Source: Glaciimonas sp. PAMC28666
GTDB taxonomy: Bacteria; Pseudomonadota; Gammaproteobacteria; Burkholderiales; Burkholderiaceae_D
NCBI RefSeq assembly: GCF_016917355.1
Contig: NZ_CP070304.1
Coordinates: 2,976,001 to 3,040,000 of the forward strand
Length of the DNA stretch: 64,000 nucleotides
Reading direction: 5' to 3'
The position numbers and the translations under genes were made by a program. The notes under the pieces are model-generated. The model made no database searches and was not told where the DNA came from. It was given only the letters and a program-made list of their open reading frames with translations. How positions within the stretch are numbered: the stretch's first letter is position 1; each line of letters starts with the position of its first letter. This document shows, in pieces, positions 24,830-33,492 of this stretch.

Positions 24830-26059
24830 ATGGTGAATCGTCGTACCGTGGTGGCGGGATTATCAGCGCTGGCATTCGCGCCCATGATCGCAAGAGCGCA
24901 GTCTAAACCCTTGATTCGTATTGGCATGTTGCAAGATGCATCAGGTCCTTATAGTTATCTGGGCGGGACTGGTTCGATTATTTGCGCGCGTCAGGCGATT
25001 GCTGAAATCGCGAGTGCGCGTGGGTTGAACGTCGAAATCCTCACGGCCGATCACCAGAATAAACCCGATATCGGCGCGGCTATTGCTCGTCAGTGGCTCG
25101 ATCAGGGCGTTGATGCGCTGATGGAGTTTAATAATTCTGCCATTGCGTTAGCCGTCAATAATCTGGTGCGGGAACGCGACAAAGTGATGTTGGCCAATAA
25201 CGTCGGTTCTGCTTCGCTGAGCGGCAAAGAATGCACGCCGAATATGACTCATTGGACCTTCGACACCGCTATGCTGGCCACTAGCATGGGTAACGGGATG
25301 ATCGAAAAGGGTACTGGAGAAAGTTGGTTCTTTATTCGTGCCGACTATGTGTTTGGCAAGGCCCTGCGAGACGATACCGCGGCGGTAGTCATCGCCAAAG
25401 GTGGCAAAGTGGTAGGCGAAGTTGCGGTGCCGGTCGGCACCACCGACTTTGCTTCAGCCTTGCTGCAGGCGCAAGCTTCGGGCGCCAAAGTCGTGGCGTT
25501 GGCATTGGCCGGGAATGACTTGCTCAACTGCCTGAAACAAGCCAATGAATTCGGTCTGACCAAGGGCGGCCAGCGTATGGCGGCGCTGATTATTTATCTG
25601 CAAGATATTAAAGCGCTCGGTTTGCCGGTGACCAAAGGTTTGATATTGACCGAATCGTTCTATTGGGACTTGAACGACAAGTCGCGTGCTTTTGCCAAAC
25701 GCATCACACCTCAAACCAAAGGCGTGCCACCGAACATGGGGCAGGCAGGAGCCTATTCCGCGGTGACACATTATCTGAAAGCAGTTGCCGACGTGGGCGC
25801 TGCCGAAGCCAAACGTTCGGGACGCGTAGTGGTCGAGCGGATGAAGCAACTGCCGATCAGTGATGACGTGTTGACCAATGCGCGGATTCGCGCGGATGGT
25901 CGGGTTGTCAGCGATGTTTATTTGTTTGAAGTCAAAGCACCTGAAGAGAGCAAGGGCGAGTGGGACCTGTACAAGATCAAACGGAAACTTGGGCCGGACC
26001 AGGCCTGGCGTCCGATGGCAGCGGGCAATTGCCCTTTAGTCAAACCAGGGAGCATTTGA
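24830..26059 (+). CDS. Liv-type ABC transporter substrate-binding protein, possible Tat signal
   Basis: 409 residues. It begins NRRTVVAGLSALAFAP with cleavage near ARA-Q (residue 23-24); the twin arginine plus hydrophobic core suggests Tat export, though Sec is not excluded. The mature part opens LIRIGMLQDASGPYSYLGG, a type-1 periplasmic binding protein of the branched-chain amino acid/amide group. It is the first gene of the operon and directly abuts the cupin gene (start 1 nt after its stop). It should deliver the substrate to the permeases at 29496-31480. Confidence 0.92.
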   Translation: MVNRRTVVAGLSALAFAPMIARAQSKPLIRIGMLQDASGPYSYLGGTGSIICARQAIAEIASARGLNVEILTADHQNKPDIGAAIARQWLDQGVDALMEFNNSAIALAVNNLVRERDKVMLANNVGSASLSGKECTPNMTHWTFDTAMLATSMGNGMIEKGTGESWFFIRADYVFGKALRDDTAAVVIAKGGKVVGEVAVPVGTTDFASALLQAQASGAKVVALALAGNDLLNCLKQANEFGLTKGGQRMAALIIYLQDIKALGLPVTKGLILTESFYWDLNDKSRAFAKRITPQTKGVPPNMGQAGAYSAVTHYLKAVADVGAAEAKRSGRVVVERMKQLPISDDVLTNARIRADGRVVSDVYLFEVKAPEESKGEWDLYKIKRKLGPDQAWRPMAAGNCPLVKPGSI

Positions 26060-26572
26060 ATGAGCGATATTCCCATGAAGGCACCTATTAATATTCCAGA
26101 GTCACCTTTTACGCGTCCGGAAATGTTTTCACCGGATGTCATGGTCGAGGATAACAAATGGTATCCATTAGGTAAATTGGGCAAGGTTCGACCGATTCTG
26201 TTTGATGTCTCAAACGGTGGCTGGATCAGCATCCTGAAGGCCGAGGGTCAAGGCACGATTCAACGTCATCGCCACGCATCGCCGGTGACCGGTTGGACGC
26301 TTGATGGGGCCTGGGGTTATCGCGAATATGACTGGGTTGCACGTGCGGGCAGCTTCGTCTACGAGCCTCCCGGCCATATCCATACACTCTACATCGATCC
26401 GGAAGCAGGCAAGATGACCGCATTGTTCCACGTCCATGGACCGCTTGTGTATCTGGATGAAGAAGGTAATGCGACCGACTATGACGACGTTTTTTTACGT
26501 CTGGATCGGTATGCCAAGTATTGCCGTGAAGTGGGCCTGGGCGACGATTATCTGCAATCGTTGATTCGATAA
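26060..26572 (+). CDS. Cupin dioxygenase, 2,4'-dihydroxyacetophenone dioxygenase-like
   Basis: 170 residues, close to the 2,4'-dihydroxyacetophenone dioxygenase family length. Metal-binding candidates are His70 and His72 in QRHRHASPVTGWTL, His106/His108 in EPPGHIHTL and His124/His126 in FHVHGPLVY. The founding enzyme cleaves a hydroxyketone C-C bond with O2 to give 4-hydroxybenzoate and formate. The gene sits inside the operon between the binding protein and the flavin monooxygenase, so it probably acts on an oxygenated intermediate. A perfect ATTCTGC/GCAGAAT hairpin (26593-26611) follows it. Confidence 0.8.
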   Translation: MSDIPMKAPINIPESPFTRPEMFSPDVMVEDNKWYPLGKLGKVRPILFDVSNGGWISILKAEGQGTIQRHRHASPVTGWTLDGAWGYREYDWVARAGSFVYEPPGHIHTLYIDPEAGKMTALFHVHGPLVYLDEEGNATDYDDVFLRLDRYAKYCREVGLGDDYLQSLIR

Positions 26573-26592
26573 TCAGACCCTTTATTTTGCTA

Positions 26593-26611
26593 ATTCTGCC
26601 CATTGCAGAAT
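26593..26611 (+). other. Intercistronic hairpin after the cupin gene
   Basis: ATTCTGC (26593-26599) and GCAGAAT (26605-26611) form a perfect 7-bp stem around a 5-nt loop, with no T-run. Probably affects mRNA stability rather than termination. Confidence 0.4.
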
Positions 26612-26647
26612 AACCCGATTTAATTCTTGTTCTTAGGATGGCACCCA

Positions 26648-27955
26648 ATGTCTTCAAAAATGCACTTGATGCAGATGCTGATTCACAGTGCCAGCACGCA
26701 TACCCTGCTTAGTTGGACCGATCCTAAAGATGGCCAGCTGGATGGCCTGCAAGATTTTGCCTATTGGCAGAATCTGGCCCAGACGCTTGAGCGCGGTTGC
26801 TTTGATGGTGTGTTTTTTGCGGATAGTCCGGCGACCCATGCTGTCTATAAAAATAGCGTTAAGCCTTCAGTGGAATATGGCGCGTCATGGCCGAACCACG
26901 ATCCGATGCCATTGGTGGCGGTGATGGCTGCGGCGACTAAACATCTCGGTATCGGTGTGACGCTGTCGACTACCGGCACGACGCCGTATCTGGCGACCCG
27001 TCGCATATCGACTTTAAATTACTTGAGTCGTGGCCGCGTAGGTTGGAATATCGTGTCGGGTTTCAGTGCGGCTGAGCATCAGGCCAATGGTCTTGGCGCA
27101 TTGGGCCATGACGAGCGTTATGACCAGGCGGATGAATTCATGGACATTTGCTATCGTTTATGGGATTGCGTTCCGGATGCGGCGATATTGAAAGACCGTG
27201 TGAGCGGCAAGTTCGCTGACCCGGAACAAATCAACGTGGTGGATTTTCAGGGACGGTTCCTCAACTGCAAGGCGGTAGCGCCGACGCTACCGTCGCCATA
27301 CGGTCGTCCATTGTTATTTCAGGCTGGTTCATCGGGACGCGGTTTGAAGTTTGCGATGGAACACGCTGAAGTGATCTTCGCCATTCAGTCGCATGTGACA
27401 GGTATGAAGAAAAGCATGTTGCAACTGAAAGCTGCTGCGGCCGAGCAAGGTAAAGGCCAAGAATGCAAGGTCCTGTTTGGACTGCAACCGATCGTACGCA
27501 GCACAGAACTGGAAGCACGCCAGCGCGCCGAAGAGTTGGCTGAACGAATTCCACTCGATGCGATTCTGGCGCGGCTCTCCGGTGTGTTTGGGATGGATTT
27601 GAGTCAACTTGACCCTGATTGTCCAATGGCGGAGATGGAGACACAGGCTTCGCGGGGCCTGATGGCCGCAACTGTGACCGGTGCCGATGGACGAGCGGTC
27701 ACGTTACGGCAGGCGGCAACCACATGGGCATTGTCGGTTGCGATCCCGCAAGTGATCGGGACACCGGAGCAGGTGGCCGATGAAATGGAGCGTACCTGGC
27801 GCGAAACCGGTTGTTATGGCTTTAATTTGAGCCCAACCACCAATCCGGATAGCGCGGAAGATTTTGTCGATCAGGTCGTGCCGATCTTGCAAAGCCGTGG
27901 CGTATTTCGCACCGCTTATGAAGGTGATAGTTTCCGTGACAACCTGATGGCTTGA
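26648..27955 (+). CDS. FMNH2-dependent monooxygenase, NtaA/SnaA/DszA luciferase-like family
   Basis: 435 residues from ATG 26648 with AGGAT at 26634; TTG 26627 is in frame but less likely. Family signatures: WTDPKDGQLDGLQDFAYW, the GVFFADSPATHAVY loop, GVTLSTTGTTPYLATRRIST and NYLSRGRVGWNIVSGFS. These enzymes are the oxygenase half of two-component systems (nitrilotriacetate, dibenzothiophene sulfone, pristinamycin) and use reduced FMN from a separate reductase. The likely reductase is the fused protein at 31461, five genes downstream. It would hydroxylate or cleave the imported compound; the target bond is unknown. Confidence 0.93.
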   Translation: MSSKMHLMQMLIHSASTHTLLSWTDPKDGQLDGLQDFAYWQNLAQTLERGCFDGVFFADSPATHAVYKNSVKPSVEYGASWPNHDPMPLVAVMAAATKHLGIGVTLSTTGTTPYLATRRISTLNYLSRGRVGWNIVSGFSAAEHQANGLGALGHDERYDQADEFMDICYRLWDCVPDAAILKDRVSGKFADPEQINVVDFQGRFLNCKAVAPTLPSPYGRPLLFQAGSSGRGLKFAMEHAEVIFAIQSHVTGMKKSMLQLKAAAAEQGKGQECKVLFGLQPIVRSTELEARQRAEELAERIPLDAILARLSGVFGMDLSQLDPDCPMAEMETQASRGLMAATVTGADGRAVTLRQAATTWALSVAIPQVIGTPEQVADEMERTWRETGCYGFNLSPTTNPDSAEDFVDQVVPILQSRGVFRTAYEGDSFRDNLMA

Positions 27956-27967
27956 TGATTTGGCGAG

Positions 27968-28729
27968 GTGGAAAAATTGACTGATACGATCATCGAAACA
28001 CGCGGCTTGACTAAGGACTTCCGCGGCTTCGTCGCGGTAGGTGGCATTGATTTAAAGGTGCGCAAAGGTGCTATCCATGCGCTGATCGGTCCTAACGGCG
28101 CGGGTAAGTCAACTGTCTTCAATTTGCTGACCCGCTTCCTGCCAGCCAGCGGCGGCCAAATCTTCTTTAAAGGAGAAGATATCACGCGGCGTGACCCGGC
28201 ATTAGTGGCACAGGGCGGCATGGTGCGTTCGTTTCAGATTTCCTCGACTTTCCCTGCTTTCAGTGTGCGCGACAATGTGCGAATCGCACTCCAACGTCCG
28301 TTGCAGGTCAGCTATCAGTTCTGGCGCTCTGACAAGACACTGGCCGCATTGAACGAACGTGCCGACGAATTACTCGACGCGGTGGGACTCACGCGCTGGC
28401 GCAATGTGCGTGCAGCCGATCTGTCATATGGGCGCAAGCGCGCGCTGGAATTGGCGACCACATTGGCGCTTGATCCTGAAGTTATGTTACTGGACGAGCC
28501 AATGGCAGGCCTCGGCCACGAAGATATAGAACGAATCGCTAGTCTGATTCGCAAGGTTGCGGTCGGGCGCACGGTACTGATGGTGGAGCATAATTTAAAG
28601 GTCGTCGCCGATTTGTCAGACACCATCACGGTGCTGGCGCGCGGTAAAGTGCTGGCTGAAGGGCCGTATGCAGTCGTGTCTGCCAACCCGCTGGTACGCA
28701 GTGCTTATATGGGATCTGCTCATGCTTGA
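27968..28729 (+). CDS. Liv-type ABC transporter ATP-binding protein (LivG family), second importer
   Basis: 253 residues from GTG 27968; TTG 27977 is also in frame and has GAGG 8 nt upstream, so it may be the true start. Walker A GPNGAGKST, relaxed signature LSYGRKRALELAT, Walker B EVMLLDEPMAGLG and H-loop MVEHNL are present. It follows the monooxygenase by 12 nt, and its 3' end overlaps the LivF-type gene. Confidence 0.94.
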   Translation: MEKLTDTIIETRGLTKDFRGFVAVGGIDLKVRKGAIHALIGPNGAGKSTVFNLLTRFLPASGGQIFFKGEDITRRDPALVAQGGMVRSFQISSTFPAFSVRDNVRIALQRPLQVSYQFWRSDKTLAALNERADELLDAVGLTRWRNVRAADLSYGRKRALELATTLALDPEVMLLDEPMAGLGHEDIERIASLIRKVAVGRTVLMVEHNLKVVADLSDTITVLARGKVLAEGPYAVVSANPLVRSAYMGSAHA

Positions 28730-29495
28730 TTCAGTTAGCGTATCTCAAGGTCAGTTTCGACCTCAAGCTGAAAGCGTGGCTGGTGCCCAACCGGACTTGC
28801 TAGTCATTGAAGATCTATGTGCCTGGTATGGAGAATCCCAAGCTTTGCACGGCGTTGACCTTAGCGTAAAGCGCGGCGAAATCGTCACTCTGTTAGGGCG
28901 CAACGGTGCTGGAAAGACCAGTACCTTACGTTCCATTATGGGATTGATGCGGCACCGCGAAGGCACGATCAGATTCGCTGGGAGCGAGTTAATTTTCGCG
29001 TCACCGGATCAGATTGCACGTCAGGGCATTGGCTATTGTCCAGAAGAGCGCGGTATCTTTGCTGGCTTGACGGTGCAAGAAAATTTGATGTTGCCACCGA
29101 TCATCAAGCCAGGCGGCATGACTCTCGCGGAAATCCATCAGTTGTTTCCTAATCTGGCTGAGCGCAGCGCCAGCCCGGGAACCAAACTGTCAGGTGGCGA
29201 GCAGCAAATGCTGGCCATTGCACGCATCTTGCGGACCGGTGCTGACTTGCTGCTACTTGACGAGCCGACCGAAGGTTTGGCGCCGGTTATTATTGAGCAA
29301 ATTGGTCATGCCATCCAGAAGCTCAAAGAGCGCGGTTACACCATCGTTTTGGTCGAGCAAAATTTCAATTTCGCTGCCAGCGTGTCGGAGCGATTTTACG
29401 TGATAGAAGATGGCCGCGTAGTCGACCACATTGCCGCCGCCGAGATCGCCGATGCAACCACAGTCGCCAATATTCATAATTACCTGAGCATGTAA
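28722..29495 (+). CDS. Liv-type ABC transporter ATP-binding protein (LivF family), second importer
   Basis: 257 residues from ATG 28722, overlapping the previous stop by 8 nt; a start at 28668 would overlap by 62 nt. Walker A GRNGAGKTS, signature LSGGEQQM, Walker B LLLLDEPTEGLAP and H-loop VLVEQNF are intact. About 25 hydrophilic residues precede the ATPase domain. It is followed directly by the permease genes. Confidence 0.94.
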   Translation: MLDSVSVSQGQFRPQAESVAGAQPDLLVIEDLCAWYGESQALHGVDLSVKRGEIVTLLGRNGAGKTSTLRSIMGLMRHREGTIRFAGSELIFASPDQIARQGIGYCPEERGIFAGLTVQENLMLPPIIKPGGMTLAEIHQLFPNLAERSASPGTKLSGGEQQMLAIARILRTGADLLLLDEPTEGLAPVIIEQIGHAIQKLKERGYTIVLVEQNFNFAASVSERFYVIEDGRVVDHIAAAEIADATTVANIHNYLSM

Positions 29496-30386
29496 ATGAT
29501 GACAGAATTTTTTGGCGTTTCCGTGCAAGCGCTATCCGGGCAATTGATGATCGGCGCTATCAATGGCGCTTTTTATGCCATGCTCAGTCTTGGTCTGGCG
29601 ATCATCTTTGGTTTGCTGAACATCATCAACTTTGCCCACGGTGCGCAATACATGATGGGTGCGTTTTGTGCGTGGCTGTTACTCAACTTCCTCGGAATGA
29701 ATTATTGGATAGCGCTGGTACTGACGCCGTTGATCGTCGGTGCGAGCGGCATGTTAATTGAACGGTATTTATTACGCCATATCCAGCAGCTCGACCATGT
29801 TTATGGCTTGCTCCTGACGTTTGGCGCGGCACTTCTGATCGAAGGCGCATTCCGTCAACTATTCGGTGCGGCTGGTCTGCCGTATGCCACGCCCGCGCTA
29901 TTGCAGGGTGGGCATCATTTAGGCTTCATGTATTTGCCTACTTATCGCGCCTGGGTATTTATTTTTTCTCTGGTGGTATGTGGTGCGACCTGGTTAATGA
30001 TCGAAAAAACCAAGTTGGGTTCTTACCTCCGCGCCGCGACCGAAAATCCAACGCTGGTACAAGCTTTCGGTGTACGGGTTCCGCGCATGATGATGCTGAC
30101 CTATGGCTTTGGCGTAGCATTAGCGGCGTTGGGCGGCGTATTGGCCGCACCGATTTATCAAGTCAGTCCCATGATGGGAACCAGCACCATTATTGTGGTA
30201 TTCGCAGTGGTGGTCATTGGCGGCATGGGCTCCATCGGTGGCGCTATCTTTAGCGGCTTTGCGCTCGGTTTGGCGGAAGGGTTGACCAAGGTTTTTTATC
30301 CGCAAGCATCCAGCACGGTGATCTTCGTGATTATGGCACTCGTATTGCTGGTCAAGCCTGCTGGCTTGTTCGGAAGGACTGCATAA
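29496..30386 (+). CDS. Liv-type ABC transporter permease (LivH family), second importer
   Basis: 296 residues starting immediately after the LivF-type stop (ATG 29496 or 29499). About eight membrane segments; contains MLSLGLAIIFGLLNIINFAHGA, the LivH hallmark, and a cytoplasmic loop near RAATENPTLVQAFGV. Its stop overlaps the next start by 1 nt (TAATG). Confidence 0.94.
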   Translation: MMTEFFGVSVQALSGQLMIGAINGAFYAMLSLGLAIIFGLLNIINFAHGAQYMMGAFCAWLLLNFLGMNYWIALVLTPLIVGASGMLIERYLLRHIQQLDHVYGLLLTFGAALLIEGAFRQLFGAAGLPYATPALLQGGHHLGFMYLPTYRAWVFIFSLVVCGATWLMIEKTKLGSYLRAATENPTLVQAFGVRVPRMMMLTYGFGVALAALGGVLAAPIYQVSPMMGTSTIIVVFAVVVIGGMGSIGGAIFSGFALGLAEGLTKVFYPQASSTVIFVIMALVLLVKPAGLFGRTA

Positions 30387-31480
30387 TGGGAGCCAACGCA
30401 ACAACCCTGCTGCAAAAAAATAATATGCATCAAACCTTGCGCCAGAATGCACAACTGATAATCGCTGCCTTAATGCTGTTGATTGGGCTAGCGGCACCCT
30501 TTATCGGGCTATATCCGATTTTCATGATGAAAGCACTGTGTTTTGCGCTGCTTGCTTCGGCTTTTAACTTACTCTTCGGGTATGGTGGCTTACTCTCTTT
30601 TGGGCATGCTTCGTTCTTTGGTACCGCGGCCTATGTAACCGGTTATACGATGAAATATTGGGGCATCTCGCCCGAAATCGGGATCCTGCTCGGTACGCTG
30701 GCGGCCGCAGCGCTAGGCGTCGTATTTGGGTGGCTGTCGATCCGGCGTCAGGGTATTTATTTTGCGATGGTAACGTTGGCGCTGGCGCAGATGCTATATT
30801 TTTTCTACTTGCAAGCGGATGGCTTCACTGGCGGCGAAGACGGCATTCAGGCGATTCCGCGTGGTCATCTGTTCGGCCTGATCAACCTTGATCAACCGCT
30901 CGCGATGTATTACACCGTCCTGGCGATTTGCGGCGGCGGCTTTGCGCTGATTTATCGGGTTGTACATTCTCCGTTCGGGCAGGTGCTTAAAGCTATTCGG
31001 GAAAACGAGCCGCGTGCCATTTCGCTGGGGTACCGGGTTGAGCGGATTAAGTTGCTGGTGTTCGTATTATCGGCAGCGCTGGCCGGCCTGGCGGGTGCGA
31101 CCAAGACGTTAGTGTTCCAGCTCGCCACGCTTAACGACGTCAACTGGTCGGTGTCTGGTGATGTCATCCTGATGACACTGGTGGGTGGGGTAGGCACGTT
31201 GTTTGGTCCGATTGTCGGTGCCTTCGTGTTGGTGATCATCACCACCTATCTGGCCGGTTTTGGCTCTTGGGTCACGATGATTGAAGGAACGATCTTTATC
31301 ATTTGCGTGATGTCTTTCCGGCGCGGCTTGTGCGGTTGGCTGGCCGACCGATTCCAGACTGCCAGTCCAGTTCTGAGTGAGAGCGAGCCATTGGTAGCAA
31401 CCGATGCGGCAAAAGCCGGCTTTCGTCGTACTCTTTCCACACCTTCCATTCCACTGAAAGATGCCAGTCTCCATGAGTAA
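30386..31480 (+). CDS. Liv-type ABC transporter permease (LivM family), second importer
   Basis: 364 residues. LivM hallmark FGYGGLLSFGHASFFGTAAYV and coupling loop PFGQVLKAIRENEPRAISLG are present. About 40 hydrophilic residues extend beyond the last membrane helix, and the gene overlaps the reductase gene by up to 20 nt. It completes the second importer: binding protein at 24830, ATPases at 27968 and 28722, permeases at 29496 and 30386, interrupted by catabolic genes. Confidence 0.93.
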   Translation: MGANATTLLQKNNMHQTLRQNAQLIIAALMLLIGLAAPFIGLYPIFMMKALCFALLASAFNLLFGYGGLLSFGHASFFGTAAYVTGYTMKYWGISPEIGILLGTLAAAALGVVFGWLSIRRQGIYFAMVTLALAQMLYFFYLQADGFTGGEDGIQAIPRGHLFGLINLDQPLAMYYTVLAICGGGFALIYRVVHSPFGQVLKAIRENEPRAISLGYRVERIKLLVFVLSAALAGLAGATKTLVFQLATLNDVNWSVSGDVILMTLVGGVGTLFGPIVGAFVLVIITTYLAGFGSWVTMIEGTIFIICVMSFRRGLCGWLADRFQTASPVLSESEPLVATDAAKAGFRRTLSTPSIPLKDASLHE

Positions 31481-32561
31481 TCCTTCGATAGAGTCGCCGC
31501 GCATGCCAGTGATTGATCCGACCGAGTTGCGGCGCTGCCTTGGTGCGTTTGTTACTGGGGTGACCGTTATCACCGCCCTGGATGAAGAGGGTGCGCCCAT
31601 TGGGATGACAGTCAATTCGTTCAATTCGGTCTCGCTTGATCCGCCGCTGATCGTTTGGAGTGTGCGCACCAATGCGACCAGTTTCCCGGTGTACAGCAAG
31701 GCAAAGCGGTTTGTCGTCAATATATTATCGGAGGAGCAGGTTGATATCTCCAATCGCTTCGCTAAATCCGGCCCCGGCCGGTTCGAAGGAATCGCTGTCA
31801 CAGCGGGCCTCGATGGGTTGCCGCTAATCGACGGCTGCGCAGCGTATCTTGAATGCAGCACTGAAGCTACTTATCCTGGTGGTGACCATTTACTGTTTCT
31901 TGGCCGGGTTGATCGGATTCTGGGCACTTCGCGCAAGCCGCTGGCTTTTGGTGCCGGGAAATACATGGTGGTGCATCCGCACGCGCCCAATGCCGACCTT
32001 GGCTCCGGTAATGTCGCCACCTTGAACGCCGTACAATTAGCGCGTCCTTGTCTGGAAGAATTGAACCGTGAAACGGATAAAACAGTCGGTTTGGGCGTAT
32101 GGGGAAACATGGGCCCGACTCTCATCTGGTGGGTAGAGGCGCGCCAACCGCTGGACGTGCGCTTGCGCTGCGGCATGGTATTACCGCTGTTGGGTTCGGC
32201 TACCGGCAAAGTGTTTGCCGCATTTTCAGCGCCACAGTTGACGGCGCGCTATCTGGATGCAGAGATTGCCGCAGTTCAACATATTCCCGCTGCACCGTTT
32301 AACACGCGTGCAGCGGTCGAATCACATCTGGCACTGGTGCGCGAACGTCAACTCGGTGCGATAGATGATGCGATCATGACCGACATTAACGAGTTAGGCG
32401 TAAACGCTGTCAGCGCGCCCGTGTTCGATGCTTCGGGCGCGATTGTGCTGGCGCTCACGATGATGGGCGCAGCAGTCAGTTTTACGCCAGATGATCCCGC
32501 CGTAGCGCGTTTAAGCGATGCGGCACGGCGCTTGTCGGCTCGCCTCGGCCACCGGCCTTAA
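31461..32561 (+). CDS. Flavin reductase fused to an IclR-type effector-binding domain
   Basis: 366 residues. Residues about 20-175 are a flavin reductase-like (RutF/HpaC type) domain: FVTGVTVITALDEEGAPIGM, SFNSVSLDPPLIVWS, and a C-terminal GDHLLFLGRVDRI. Residues about 190-362 resemble the IclR C-terminal ligand domain, with LPLLGSATGKVFAAF and GVNAVSAPVFDASG. No helix-turn-helix lies between or before, so it is not a standard regulator. A precedent for effector control is the 4-hydroxyphenylacetate hydroxylase reductase C1, whose extra C-terminal domain is MarR-like. Probable role: supply FMNH2 to the monooxygenase at 26648 only when the ligand is present. ATG 31473 is an alternative start. 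Confidence 0.85.
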   Translation: MPVSMSNPSIESPRMPVIDPTELRRCLGAFVTGVTVITALDEEGAPIGMTVNSFNSVSLDPPLIVWSVRTNATSFPVYSKAKRFVVNILSEEQVDISNRFAKSGPGRFEGIAVTAGLDGLPLIDGCAAYLECSTEATYPGGDHLLFLGRVDRILGTSRKPLAFGAGKYMVVHPHAPNADLGSGNVATLNAVQLARPCLEELNRETDKTVGLGVWGNMGPTLIWWVEARQPLDVRLRCGMVLPLLGSATGKVFAAFSAPQLTARYLDAEIAAVQHIPAAPFNTRAAVESHLALVRERQLGAIDDAIMTDINELGVNAVSAPVFDASGAIVLALTMMGAAVSFTPDDPAVARLSDAARRLSARLGHRP

Positions 32562-32613
32562 CGAATTGCAGGGGCGCGTTACGCCAATAACCCTCACTTA
32601 GAGAAAGAATACG

Positions 32614-33489
32614 ATGATTGAAAATACATGGAAACGCTGGGGCGAGGACGATGAACGCGGCGCGTTGAATTTTATCGGACCTGATCAGGTTCGCCGCGCC
32701 ACGGGTCTGGTGCAGACTGGTGAAGTATTGCGTCTGGCACAATTGCTGTCGTCCAAGACCCCGGTGCCAGCCCACCGTTGCGGTCTGCAACATTTCATGG
32801 GCCGCGATGGCGGTGATTACGCTGCCGGTGCCGGTCGTCCAGAGGGTTTTCAGTTCGCCGAGGATTCAGTGATCATGCCGTTGCATATCGGTACCCATGT
32901 GGATGCCTTGTGTCACGCCTGGTATGACGACACGCTGTACAACGGTTTCTCGGGCGACACTATTCGCAGTACCACTGGTGCCTCCAGACTTGGCGTCGAA
33001 AAGATGCCGCCTATCGTCACCCGCGGAGTGTTGCTTGATCTGGTCCGCTTGAAGGGACGCGTGTTGGTTCCGGGCGAAGTGATCAGTCGCGCCGACCTTG
33101 AGGCTGCTGCAGCGATGGCTGACCTGAAGATAGAGCGAGGCGATGCGGTATTGCTGCGCACAGGTTGGCTGGAATCACAAAAAGGCGTGAAGAACGTGTC
33201 ATTCGATGTGGAACCGGGTATCGATGTAGAAGCTGCGCGCTGGTTGGCTGAGTGCGAAGTCGCCGTGGTGGGTGCTGATAACTTCGCTGTTGAAGTACTG
33301 CCATTTGCAAAAGGCACGGTATTTCCGGTACATCAACTACTGATCCGCGATTTTGGGGTGCCGTTGCTGGAAGGTCTGATGCTCGATCCGCTGGTCGCCA
33401 GCGGTCGTTATACATTTCTATTCGTTGCCAGCGCGCTGCCTATCGTTGGTGCGACCGGTAGCCCTCTCGCGCCTGTTGCTGTATTGTAA
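32614..33489 (+). CDS. Cyclase-family metal-dependent hydrolase (kynurenine formamidase-like fold)
   Basis: 291 residues. The family metal motif HxGTHxDxxxH is complete: His91, His95, Asp97, His101 (HIGTHVDALCH). The N-terminus TWKRWGEDDERGALNFI is typical of a large uncharacterised branch of cyclase-family proteins found in aromatic and terpenoid catabolic operons. Known relatives hydrolyse N-formylkynurenine, isatin or cyclic imides. It could open a ring or hydrolyse the product of the upstream oxygenases. The next gene starts 3 nt later. Confidence 0.9.
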   Translation: MIENTWKRWGEDDERGALNFIGPDQVRRATGLVQTGEVLRLAQLLSSKTPVPAHRCGLQHFMGRDGGDYAAGAGRPEGFQFAEDSVIMPLHIGTHVDALCHAWYDDTLYNGFSGDTIRSTTGASRLGVEKMPPIVTRGVLLDLVRLKGRVLVPGEVISRADLEAAAAMADLKIERGDAVLLRTGWLESQKGVKNVSFDVEPGIDVEAARWLAECEVAVVGADNFAVEVLPFAKGTVFPVHQLLIRDFGVPLLEGLMLDPLVASGRYTFLFVASALPIVGATGSPLAPVAVL

Positions 33490-33492
33490 AAC

